A stretch of DNA of 25,843 nucleotides from Lactobacillus delbrueckii (GTDB taxonomy: Bacteria > Bacillota > Bacilli > Lactobacillales > Lactobacillaceae): assembly GCA_004556255.1 (NCBI GenBank), contig SFHY01000005.1, positions 1 to 25,843 of the forward strand. Direction: 5' to 3'. The notes under the pieces are model-generated. The model did no database searches, was not told where the DNA came from, and saw only the letters and a program-made list of their open reading frames with translations. Shown piece after piece: positions 16,570-23,119 of this stretch. The position numbers and the translations under genes are program-made. How positions within the stretch are numbered: the stretch's first letter is position 1; every line of letters begins with the position of its first letter.

Positions 16570-17589
16570 ATGTCTTTTGGCGAAAACAAGATCATCCGCA
16601 TCATCAAGCGCCGCCGGCCCCGGGTGGTCGTCATCGGCGGGGGGACCGGCCTGCCGGTTATTTTGCAGGCCTTGAAAAAGCAGGACGCGGAGATCACGGC
16701 GATCGTGACCGTCTCTGACGATGGCGGTTCATCCGGGATCATCCGCAACTACATCAACGTCGTTCCCCCGGGCGACATCCGCAATGTCCTGGTATCTTTG
16801 AGCGACCTCTCGCAGGAGAAAAAGCAGATCTTCCAGTACCGCTTTGACTCAAAGGACTCTTTTTTCTCCGGCCACGCGATCGGCAATTTGATTATCGCGG
16901 CCTTAAGCGAGATGCAGGGGAATATTTTTGACGCTGTCCAGACCTTGTCAGCCATGATGGAAGTTGACGGCCACATTTACCCTTCAGCTAACGAGCCTTT
17001 GACCTTGAACGCGGAATTCATGGACGGCAGCCAAAGCAGCGGGGAAGTAGAAATTACCAGCCAGCACAAGCAAATCAAGCGGGTCTGGGTGACGGCTGAT
17101 GATGGTGAGCCGGCAGCTCCCAGTCCGGTGATTGAGGCCATTATGCAGGCTGACGCCATTGTCCTGGGGCCGGGGTCCCTGTTCACCTCGATTCTGCCGA
17201 ACCTGATGATCCCTAATGTCGGCCAAGCGGTCCGGGAGACCAAGGCTGAAGTAGTTTACGTCTGCAACATCATGACCCAGGCCGGGGAAACGGTGGGCTT
17301 AAGCGATGCTGACCACGTCCGGGTCATCAACCAGCACCTGGGCGGCAACTATATCGACACGGCCCTGGTCAACGGGGCCCAGATCGACATGACCAAGTTC
17401 CACCCGGAAGACTACGATGAATATTTAAAGCCAGTCGCCAACGATTTTGTCGGCCTGCAGGAACAGAACTGCCGGGTGATCACGGACGACTTTATCGACC
17501 AGAGAAGCGGCCTGGTCTTCCATGACGGCGACAAGGTGGCCAGGGAAATCATTGACCTGGCCCTGCAGGAAATGTTTAAGAGAAAGTAG
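16570..17589 (+). CDS. yvcK: Gluconeogenesis factor YvcK (CofD-like)
   Basis: YvcK is a CofD-fold protein that binds UDP-sugars. In B. subtilis it is needed for growth on gluconeogenic carbon sources and for normal cell-wall synthesis and shape. The 339-residue product has the nucleotide-binding GGGTGL at 23-28, TVSDDGGSSG at about 47-56, and PPGDIRNVL, all typical of the family. A basic N-terminal stretch (IIKRRRPR) precedes the fold. AGGA at 16559-16562 overlaps the rapZ stop and is 7 nt from the ATG. whiA starts 7 nt after its stop, so the three genes form one operon. Confidence 0.95.
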   Translation: MSFGENKIIRIIKRRRPRVVVIGGGTGLPVILQALKKQDAEITAIVTVSDDGGSSGIIRNYINVVPPGDIRNVLVSLSDLSQEKKQIFQYRFDSKDSFFSGHAIGNLIIAALSEMQGNIFDAVQTLSAMMEVDGHIYPSANEPLTLNAEFMDGSQSSGEVEITSQHKQIKRVWVTADDGEPAAPSPVIEAIMQADAIVLGPGSLFTSILPNLMIPNVGQAVRETKAEVVYVCNIMTQAGETVGLSDADHVRVINQHLGGNYIDTALVNGAQIDMTKFHPEDYDEYLKPVANDFVGLQEQNCRVITDDFIDQRSGLVFHDGDKVAREIIDLALQEMFKRK

Positions 17590-17596
17590 GAAGTTA

Positions 17597-18529
17597 ATGG
17601 CGAGTTATGCCAGTGAGGTAAAAAAAGAACTGACTTCAATCGAGGTCCATCCCGAGCACGCCAAGGCGGAACTTGCGGCCTTTTTGCGGATGAACGCGGT
17701 TTTGAGCCGGCATGACGGGCAGATGAGCCTGGACATCGTGACGGAAAACCCGGCCATTGCCCGGCGGATTTTTTCCCTGATCAAGACGGCCTACGGCTTT
17801 GAGCCCCAGCTGATCGTGACCCGAAAGATGAAGTTGAAGAAGAACCACCAGTACCTGGTCAGAGTGGCCCAGATGGTCAGCGAGATTATGGCGGATTTAG
17901 AGATCTATTCCCCGGAAAAAGGCTTCATCACCGGGGTGCCGGACAAGATCAAGCATTCAGAGCAGCGGTCGATGTCCTACCTGCGGGGGGCCTTTTTGGC
18001 CAGCGGCAGCGTCAACAATCCGGAAACCAGCCGCTACCACCTGGAAATCTATTGCACCTATGCCAACCACTGCCAGGATCTGCAGGAGATCATGAACAAG
18101 TACTTTGACCTCAATGCCAAGGTGACGGCCCGCAGAAGCGGCAGCATCGTCTACTTGAAAGAAGCGGAAAAAATCGGCGACTTCCTCCATGTGGTCGGGG
18201 CGGTCAATGCTATGCTGGCCTTTGAGGACCTGCGGATCATGCGGGACATGCGCAATTCCGTCAACCGCCTGGTCAACTGCGACACGGCCAACCTCCGCAA
18301 GACGGCCAGCGCGGCCGCCAAGCAGGTGGAAGACATTGAATTGATTGACCAAAAGCAGGGCCTAGAGTCTTTGCCGGAAAAGCTGGCCAGCCTGGCCCGC
18401 TTCCGCCTGCAGCACCCGGAACTTTCCCTCAAGGAACTGGCTGAGCAGGTTCCCGACGGGCCGATTTCCAAGTCCGGGGTCAACCACCGCTTGAAGAAGC
18501 TACATGAGATCGCGGAAAACCTCCGCTAA
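17597..18529 (+). CDS. whiA: DNA-binding protein WhiA
   Basis: WhiA combines an N-terminal LAGLIDADG-endonuclease-like fold without nuclease function and a C-terminal helix-turn-helix domain. It is a sporulation regulator in Streptomyces and affects cell division and chromosome segregation in B. subtilis. The 310-residue product begins MASYASEVKKELT, as the family does, has SYLRGAFLASGSVNNP in the LAGLIDADG part, and ends with a helix-turn-helix region (SLKELAEQVPDG...SKSGVNHRLKKL). AGGAAG at 17588-17593 decides the ATG at 17597; an in-frame extension to 17522 would lie inside yvcK and is rejected. It is the last gene before a bidirectional terminator. Confidence 0.95.
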   Translation: MASYASEVKKELTSIEVHPEHAKAELAAFLRMNAVLSRHDGQMSLDIVTENPAIARRIFSLIKTAYGFEPQLIVTRKMKLKKNHQYLVRVAQMVSEIMADLEIYSPEKGFITGVPDKIKHSEQRSMSYLRGAFLASGSVNNPETSRYHLEIYCTYANHCQDLQEIMNKYFDLNAKVTARRSGSIVYLKEAEKIGDFLHVVGAVNAMLAFEDLRIMRDMRNSVNRLVNCDTANLRKTASAAAKQVEDIELIDQKQGLESLPEKLASLARFRLQHPELSLKELAEQVPDGPISKSGVNHRLKKLHEIAENLR

Positions 18530-18543
18530 TAATAAGGCAAGAA

Positions 18544-18584
18544 AAAATCCAGACGGCTATTTCAGTCGTCTGGATTTTCTTTTC
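18544..18584. terminator. Bidirectional intrinsic terminator between whiA and clpP
   Basis: AAAATCCAGACG (18544-18555) pairs with CGTCTGGATTTT (18567-18578) across an 11-nt loop. T-rich sequence follows on the plus strand, and A residues before the stem give a T-tract on the minus strand. It can end both whiA (plus) and clpP (minus). Confidence 0.9.
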
Positions 18585-18596
18585 CCGATAAGTGGA

Positions 18597-19181
18597 TTAC
18601 TTGTTTTGGTTGACCATGATGTCGTCAATCAAGCCGTAGTCCTTGGCTTCCTGGGCGGTCATGTAGTGGTCGCGTTCAGTGTCGCGCTTGATGGTTTCGA
18701 TGTCCTGGCCGGAGTCCTTGGCCAAAAGTTCGTTGATCATCTTTCTGGTCTTCAAGATTTCTTCAGCGGCAATCTGGATTTCCGTAGCTTGCCCTTGTGC
18801 CCCGCCCAAAGGCTGGTGGATCAAGACAGTAGCGTGCGGCAGGGCAAAACGTTTGCCCTTTTCGCCTTCAGCCAAAATGATTGAGGCCATGGAAGCTGCC
18901 ATACCGGTGGCAATAGTGGAAACTGGAGACTTGATGAAGTTCATGGTGTCCACGATAGCCATGCCGGAAGTGATTACGCCGCCTGGTGAGTTGATGTACA
19001 TGTAAATGTCTTTAGTATTGTCTTGCGCGTCAAGGAAAAGCAGCTGGGCGATGATGGAGTTGGCCATTTGGTCGTTAACTTCACCGCTCAACATGATGAT
19101 CCGGTCCTTCAGCAAGCGGGAGTAAATGTCATAAGCGCGTTCGCCGCGGGCCGTTTGTTCAATAACTGTAGGTACTAACAT
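18597..19181 (-). CDS. clpP: ATP-dependent Clp protease proteolytic subunit
   Basis: ClpP is the barrel-shaped serine protease that degrades proteins unfolded by Clp ATPases; it is central to heat and stress quality control. The 194-residue product has the catalytic triad at Ser97 (GMAASMAS), His122 (LIHQPLGG) and Asp171 (RDTERDHYMT), as in other Firmicute ClpP proteins. The start MLVPTVIEQT is decided by AGGAGG (complement of 19188-19193) 6 nt upstream; an in-frame extension to 19214 would begin inside the operator. It is transcribed alone from a strong promoter with an overlapping CIRCE element, so heat-shock control by HrcA is likely. Confidence 0.97.
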   Translation of the reverse strand: MLVPTVIEQTARGERAYDIYSRLLKDRIIMLSGEVNDQMANSIIAQLLFLDAQDNTKDIYMYINSPGGVITSGMAIVDTMNFIKSPVSTIATGMAASMASIILAEGEKGKRFALPHATVLIHQPLGGAQGQATEIQIAAEEILKTRKMINELLAKDSGQDIETIKRDTERDHYMTAQEAKDYGLIDDIMVNQNK

Positions 19182-19203
19182 AATTTTCCTCCTAGTGATT
19201 GGA

Positions 19204-19230
19204 TTAGCACTCATTTGGATACAGTGCTAA
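19204..19230. promoter_or_regulatory. CIRCE operator (HrcA site) of clpP
   Basis: TTAGCACTC, a 9-nt spacer, then CAGTGCTAA: 17 of 18 bases of the CIRCE consensus TTAGCACTC-N9-GAGTGCTAA. It touches the clpP -10 and covers the expected transcription start, so HrcA binding would repress clpP at normal temperature. No CtsR-type heptad repeat was found here. Confidence 0.93.
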
Positions 19231-19258
19231 TTAAAACACTCCTGGCCGGGTCTGTCAA
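19230..19258 (-). promoter_or_regulatory. clpP promoter
   Basis: On the minus strand: perfect -35 TTGACA (complement of 19253-19258), 17-bp spacer, -10 TTTAAT (complement of 19230-19235). It is close to the sigma-A consensus and directly adjoins the CIRCE element. Confidence 0.9.
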
Positions 19259-19292
19259 ACTTGGCGCACTCTTTTTCCGGAAAATAAAACGG

Positions 19293-19301
19293 TGCTATAA
19301 T
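19293..19301 (+). promoter_or_regulatory. Extended -10 promoter of the surface-protein gene
   Basis: TGCTATAAT is a perfect extended -10 (TGn plus TATAAT). The -35 at 17-bp spacing (TTTTCC, 19273-19278) is weak. It lies divergent from the clpP promoter, about 35 bp away, so HrcA effects on it are unlikely but not excluded. Confidence 0.75.
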
Positions 19302-19365
19302 GTCCTTGTGTGGAAAGGCTTTTTTAGCCGGAAAAATCTGATTTATGTAGAAAGTGGAAAAAGAA

Positions 19366-20862
19366 ATGAATAAGAAACTGCTTTGCTCGTTCCTGCTGGC
19401 GGCAGCCTTTATTGGCCAGGCCCAAAGGGCCCAGGCGGCCACGGTCAGCAAGATGCCGGGGACCAAAAACATGGGGATCTATGCCAAAGTAAGCAAGAAG
19501 GGCGCCAGCAAGAAAGTGACGACCACCAAGTACTTTAAGTACAGCAAGATCCAGTCAACGGCCAGCAAGAAGACCAAGAAGGGGACTTATGCCTATATCT
19601 ATGCCAATGGCCGGCCATTAGGCTGGGTTAGTGAAAAGTGGTTTGTCAGAAACAAGATTTCCGCGGCCAAGCAGATTTACCTGGTCAAAGATGACAACCG
19701 CTTCAACTACAAGGACGCCATCAGCTATGTGACAGACGCTCACGGGACCATGGTTGACCCGGCAAATGGCGCGGTTAAGGCCAGCCTGGCCGGGGACAAG
19801 CTGACTTTTACTTATGGCAAGGCCAAGACGACCGTTAAATTGGTGAAAACGGACAACCCGAACCGGGGTCTTAAGCCGGCCGTCACTGCGAAAAAGGGCC
19901 CTAAAGAAGTGGCCAGCACGAGAAAGCACTCCGGCAGCTCCAAGAACTGGAATGCCGCCCACCGCTACGGCACAGAGACCAGCAGCAACCGCTGGACCAG
20001 CGGCGGCTTGACCCTGGCCACCCAGCTTTGGGAACCGCGCAACTTGAGCCTGGAGACCAATGACTGGCAGCAAGTCGGCCCCGTTATGGAAGGCTTGGCC
20101 GTAAATGGCGGCTGGGCTTACAGCAGCTGGTACCGGTCAGCCGCCGCCAGCGACCAGCTTAAGGGCAACATCGTGGCCTTTAACATGAAGAAGCTGAACA
20201 AGTACCAGGCCCAGTACCTGTCACCGCGCAGCTACCTTTACGAGAAGCTGAGTTTTGGCAAGTTCAAGACCTACTCCCAAAACGTCAAGGTGAGCCCGTA
20301 CTTGCGGTTAGGCCACGGCCAGTCACTGGGGGCAAGTTCAAAGTACATCTATGTCCTGGCCAACGAAAACAAGCTGCCAGGCGGGGCAAGCAACGGCTTT
20401 TACTCGGAAGAAATCCTGCAGCTGAAGAAGAGCGACTTGACCATCAACAAGGTCTGGAGCATCCGGGTTGATGTCGGCACGTCCGGCCGCTACTTCCACA
20501 ACGCCGCCTTTGTGGGCGACAATACCATGTACGGGGTCTTCCACAACGCTGCCTTTGGACGCTATGAATTCTGGCGCCTTAACCTGGTCAACAACCACTG
20601 GCAGGTCAGCCAGGTAACGGCGACCCAGAGCCACTTTGTTAAGCAGCAGGCCGGCAATTCTCCAGTTCAAGGCTTCAGCGTAAGCGGAAGCAACATGTAC
20701 CTGGCCTTCAACAACCTGATCTTCAAGTTAAAGACTGACGGGACTTACCAGAAGACCTGGAAGCATGTCTCCAACCGGGAAATCGAAGGTTTGGCCAGTG
20801 ATGGCGGCCAGCTTTACGCTCAATTGGCCCAAAGAGGGGAAATTCTTTCCGGCCGCTGGTAA
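19366..20862 (+). CDS. Secreted cell-surface protein with a GW/SH3-like N-terminal module
   Basis: A 498-residue exported protein of unknown function. A signal peptide is clear: MNKK, hydrophobic LLCSFLLAAAFIG, and probable cleavage after AQRAQA. A lysine-rich, SH3b/GW-like module follows (about residues 40-95), ending in RPLGWVSEKWF; such modules bind teichoic acids or other wall polymers, so non-covalent wall attachment is inferred. No LPxTG motif or C-terminal anchor is seen. The rest is rich in Gly, Ser, Asn and aromatic residues and looks like beta-strand repeats; FHNAAFVGDNTMYGVFHNAAF repeats FHNAAF. ATG 19366 follows a weak GGA site; an upstream in-frame GTG (19354) is possible. It has its own extended -10 promoter. 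Confidence 0.75.
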   Translation: MNKKLLCSFLLAAAFIGQAQRAQAATVSKMPGTKNMGIYAKVSKKGASKKVTTTKYFKYSKIQSTASKKTKKGTYAYIYANGRPLGWVSEKWFVRNKISAAKQIYLVKDDNRFNYKDAISYVTDAHGTMVDPANGAVKASLAGDKLTFTYGKAKTTVKLVKTDNPNRGLKPAVTAKKGPKEVASTRKHSGSSKNWNAAHRYGTETSSNRWTSGGLTLATQLWEPRNLSLETNDWQQVGPVMEGLAVNGGWAYSSWYRSAAASDQLKGNIVAFNMKKLNKYQAQYLSPRSYLYEKLSFGKFKTYSQNVKVSPYLRLGHGQSLGASSKYIYVLANENKLPGGASNGFYSEEILQLKKSDLTINKVWSIRVDVGTSGRYFHNAAFVGDNTMYGVFHNAAFGRYEFWRLNLVNNHWQVSQVTATQSHFVKQQAGNSPVQGFSVSGSNMYLAFNNLIFKLKTDGTYQKTWKHVSNREIEGLASDGGQLYAQLAQRGEILSGRW

Positions 20863-20880
20863 AAAGAAATAAAAGTAGCC

Positions 20881-20909
20881 TTGACAGGGGAAAGGCTTTC
20901 CAGTAAGAT
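20881..20909 (+). promoter_or_regulatory. Strong promoter of the 14-codon leader unit
   Basis: Perfect -35 TTGACA (20881-20886), 17-bp spacer, -10 TAAGAT (20904-20909). Transcription should start near 20916 and make a leader that begins about 35 nt before the short ORF. The AGCCTT/AAGGCT dyad at 20877-20897 overlaps the -35. Confidence 0.8.
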
Positions 20910-20950
20910 TAGTTAAAAATAAATTAAATGTTAACTGAGAGGTAAAAAAG

Positions 20951-20995
20951 ATGAACTTTCAAGCAATGGTAAAAGACAGCTGGCAATTCAAGTAG
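20951..20995 (+). CDS. 14-residue leader peptide candidate, MNFQAMVKDSWQFK
   Basis: An ATG with GAGAGG at 20937-20942, 8 nt upstream, opens a 14-codon ORF ending at TAG 20993-20995. The peptide contains one Trp (codon 11, TGG at 20981-20983). It is preceded by a near-consensus promoter, its codons form the 5' arms of a long RNA hairpin, and tandem terminators follow, before a TrpXYZ-type transporter. That layout is what a translation-sensing attenuator would have. A single Trp codon is few compared with classical Trp leaders, and I do not recognise the peptide, so the role is inference. It could also be a free small peptide or a chance ORF in a structured RNA. Confidence 0.5.
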   Translation: MNFQAMVKDSWQFK

Positions 20996-21059
20996 AGATT
21001 GTTTCGCGGGGCGATTCAATCTGTTTTGGCTTGAATTGCTGTCTGAATTGCTGAAAGTT
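20954..21059 (+). ncRNA. 106-nt nested hairpin leader RNA
   Basis: Three coaxial helices. Outer: 20954-20967 (AACTTTC...AGCAAT) with 21047-21059 (ATTGCT...GAAAGTT), 13 bp with one bulge. Middle: GCAATTCAAG (20983-20992) with CTTGAATTGC (21030-21039), 10 bp perfect, extended by GACA/TGTC (20975-20978 with 21040-21043) past a 4-nt bulge. Inner: AGATTG/CAATCT (20996-21001 with 21017-21022), a 2x2 TT loop, then TCGC/GCGA closing a GGG triloop. The structure spans almost all of the leader ORF, so translation must open it. No T-box consensus is present. I do not recognise it as a known RNA family. Confidence 0.6.
21032..21053 (+). repeat. Tandem direct repeat TGAATTGCTG in the hairpin 3' arm
   Basis: Two perfect copies of TGAATTGCTG at 21032-21041 and 21044-21053, with a 2-nt spacer. 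GCAATTCA in the short ORF (20983-20990) can pair with either copy, giving two mutually exclusive foldings. Confidence 0.85.
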
Positions 21060-21068
21060 GATCAGGGT

Positions 21069-21105
21069 CCGGATAGTAAATAAATCTATCCGGGTTTTTC
21101 TTTTT
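21069..21105 (+). terminator. First intrinsic terminator of the leader unit
   Basis: CCGGATAG (21069-21076) pairs perfectly with CTATCCGG (21086-21093) around a 9-nt loop, followed by GTTTTTCTTTTT. It starts 9 nt after the long hairpin ends. Confidence 0.88.
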
Positions 21106-21113
21106 GAGACAGT

Positions 21114-21143
21114 AAAGGAGGATCCAGGCGGATCCTCCTTTTT
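21114..21143 (+). terminator. Second intrinsic terminator of the leader unit
   Basis: AAAGGAGGATCC (21114-21125) pairs perfectly over 12 bp with GGATCCTCCTTT (21130-21141) around an AGGC tetraloop, with T residues to 21143. Its 5' arm holds a perfect AGGAGG, but no well-placed start codon follows. Beyond it, 21149-21210 is T-rich and holds no clear promoter. Confidence 0.9.
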
Positions 21144-21223
21144 ATTTTGCTTTCGGTTCGTTTGTTTTTATTTTTCCCTTTGTTTCAAAAAATAGTTTTT
21201 GCTTTAATTTGCGAGGTAACAGA

Positions 21224-22204
21224 ATGAAAAAGGTGCTCGCGGCCTTTGCCGCAATCTATCTCTTTTTGGCAGCCGCCCTGTTTATCAATATCAAGCCGGC
21301 GGCCCAAAAGAGCAAGGAAGTCAGAGTGGGGGTCTTGACCCTGATGCGCCACCCGGCCCTGGACGAAATCTACCGGGGCTACAAGGCCGGCCTGGCCAAG
21401 TCGGGCTACAAGGTCAAGATCGACTACCAGAATGCCAACAATGACCAGAGCAATCTGAAGACCATGGCGGAAAAATTAGTCAACAACCAGGATCAGGTCC
21501 TCTTCGGGATCACGACCCCGTCTTCCCAGGCCCTGGCCAACGCGACGAAAAAGAAGCCGATCGTCTTAGGGGCCGTGACTGACCCCAAGGGGGCGGGCCT
21601 GGTGAAAAACAACAAGCGTCCCGGCGGCAACATCACCGGGGTCAGCGACCGGGCGCCGATCAAGCAACAGCTCAAGTTGATCCAGCGTTTTTTGCCCAAG
21701 CTGAAGACCCTGGGGATCATCTACACCTCAAGCGACAGCTCAGCCGTGTCTGGCTACAAGCAGATCGTCAGCTACTGCAAACAGATGGGGATCAACTACA
21801 AGGCCTACTCAATTTCCAACAGCAATGACTTGAACCAAGTTTCCCAGCAGATGCTGACCAAAGTTGACGCGGTGATCGTGCCAACTGACAACACGATTGC
21901 CGGGGCCATGCAGACCCTGGTTAAAAATGCCAACGCGTCTAAAAAGCCGGTCTTCCCGGCTGCCGGCACCATGGTTAAAGACGGGGGCCTGGCCACCTAC
22001 AGCGTGGACCAGTACCAGCTGGGCCTGATCGGGGCCAAGATGACTGTCCAGATCTTAAAGGGCAAAAAGCCCGGCGACATGGCCATCCGCTATGTTGAAC
22101 ACGGCACCCCGTATCTGAACCTCAAGGAGGCCAAGAAGCTGGGCATCAAGGTTCCGGCCAGCTTCTTAAAAGAAGCCAAGTCCAAGGGGACCATCTACAA
22201 GTAG
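21224..22204 (+). CDS. trpX: ABC transporter substrate-binding protein, TrpX type
   Basis: A 326-residue periplasmic-binding-fold protein of the ABC_sub_bind family (YVGVL-type start, here VRVGVLTLMRHPALDEIYRG). An N-terminal hydrophobic segment (residues about 4-23) has no lipobox cysteine, so the protein is anchored by an uncleaved segment or released; streptococcal TrpX proteins look alike. GITTPSSQALANA and ITGVSD are typical of this family. ATG 21224 has GAGG 7 nt upstream; the in-frame TTG at 21209 is not needed. Together with the permease and ATPase that follow it forms a TrpXYZ-type importer. Tryptophan or a related amino acid is the best guess from the family; substrate is not proven by sequence. 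Confidence 0.7.
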   Translation: MKKVLAAFAAIYLFLAAALFINIKPAAQKSKEVRVGVLTLMRHPALDEIYRGYKAGLAKSGYKVKIDYQNANNDQSNLKTMAEKLVNNQDQVLFGITTPSSQALANATKKKPIVLGAVTDPKGAGLVKNNKRPGGNITGVSDRAPIKQQLKLIQRFLPKLKTLGIIYTSSDSSAVSGYKQIVSYCKQMGINYKAYSISNSNDLNQVSQQMLTKVDAVIVPTDNTIAGAMQTLVKNANASKKPVFPAAGTMVKDGGLATYSVDQYQLGLIGAKMTVQILKGKKPGDMAIRYVEHGTPYLNLKEAKKLGIKVPASFLKEAKSKGTIYK

Positions 22205-22222
22205 TTTACAAGGAGGATTTTT

Positions 22223-23119
22223 ATGAATTTGATCGTATCGGCAATCGGCCAGGGCTTCTTATGGGGGCTTCTGGGCCTGGGCCTCTTTCTCAGTTTCAGA
22301 ATCATGAACACCACGGATATGACCGTGGAAGGGACCTTCCCTTTAGGCGCGGCCGTTTCAGTCAGCTTGATCGTGCAGGGGGTCAACCCCTTTTTGGCTA
22401 CTTTGGCCGCCTTTGGGGCCGGGGCTTTAGCCGGTCTGGTCACGGCCCTCTTGATCACCAAGGGCAAGATTCCCAGCCTTTTAGCCGGAATTTTAACCAT
22501 GACGGGGATCTACTCCATCGACTTGATGGTCATGGGCAAGTCTAATGTCTCCCTTTTAGGCAAAAAGACCATCTATTCTCTGCCATTTTTACAAAAATTG
22601 CCCCAGTACTTTGACAGCGTCGCTGCCGGCACTATTTTGATGGTCCTGGTCACCTGCGCCTTGATCTGGTTCTTGTCAACTGACTTTGGCCAGGCCTTTA
22701 TCGCCACGGGTGACAACCCGCAGATGGCCAAGTCCCAGGGGATCAGCCCCCAGCAGATGACGGTGGCAGGCCTCATGATTTCAAACGGCCTGGTTGGCCT
22801 CTGCGGGGCGGTGGTCGCCCAAAGCAACGGCTATGCAGATGTGAACATGGGGATGGGGACGATCGTTATTGCCCTGGCCTCCATCATCATCAGTGAGGTC
22901 GTCTTCAGAAACCTTGGCCTGGCCAGCCGGTTATTCGCGGTCAGTCTGGGCAGCATTATCTACCGCCTGCTCTTATTGGCAGTTCTCCAGGTGGGCCTGT
23001 CTTCAAATAACTTGAATTTGATTTCTTCACTGGTTCTGGCCGCCTGCATGATGCTGCCGCAAGTTGAAGAAAAACTCCGCCTCAAGCAGACTTTTATGAA
23101 AGGAATTAAGCATGACTAG
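22223..23119 (+). CDS. trpY: ABC transporter permease, TrpY type
   Basis: A 298-residue integral membrane protein of the branched-chain amino-acid/nucleoside-type permease family (BPD_transp_2), with about eight hydrophobic segments. Conserved family blocks include NTTDMTVEGTFPLGAA near the N-terminus and FIATGDNPQMAKSQGI in the middle, the latter resembling the region that meets the ATPase. AAGGAGG lies 6 nt before the ATG and the gene follows trpX by 18 nt. Its last 8 nt overlap the ATPase gene. The permease alone does not fix the substrate. Confidence 0.8.
   Translation: MNLIVSAIGQGFLWGLLGLGLFLSFRIMNTTDMTVEGTFPLGAAVSVSLIVQGVNPFLATLAAFGAGALAGLVTALLITKGKIPSLLAGILTMTGIYSIDLMVMGKSNVSLLGKKTIYSLPFLQKLPQYFDSVAAGTILMVLVTCALIWFLSTDFGQAFIATGDNPQMAKSQGISPQQMTVAGLMISNGLVGLCGAVVAQSNGYADVNMGMGTIVIALASIIISEVVFRNLGLASRLFAVSLGSIIYRLLLLAVLQVGLSSNNLNLISSLVLAACMMLPQVEEKLRLKQTFMKGIKHD

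Noticed and set aside
17522..17596. Upstream extension of whiA
   Set aside because: Lies inside yvcK; a good ribosome site marks ATG 17597, which gives the usual family N-terminus.
19182..19214. Upstream extension of clpP
   Set aside because: Would start within the CIRCE element and ahead of the AGGAGG that serves ATG 19181.
19231..19265. CtsR operator at clpP
   Set aside because: Only one partial GTCAAA is present, as part of the -35; no tandem heptads.
20877..20897. AGCCTT/AAGGCT hairpin as terminator of the surface-protein gene
   Set aside because: Stem of only 6 bp, no T-tract after it, and it overlaps the -35 of a strong promoter.
20916..21105. T-box riboswitch upstream of trpX
   Set aside because: The AGGGTGGNACCGCG antiterminator consensus is absent and the leader has no recognisable Stem I; only a partial AGGGT occurs at 21065-21068.
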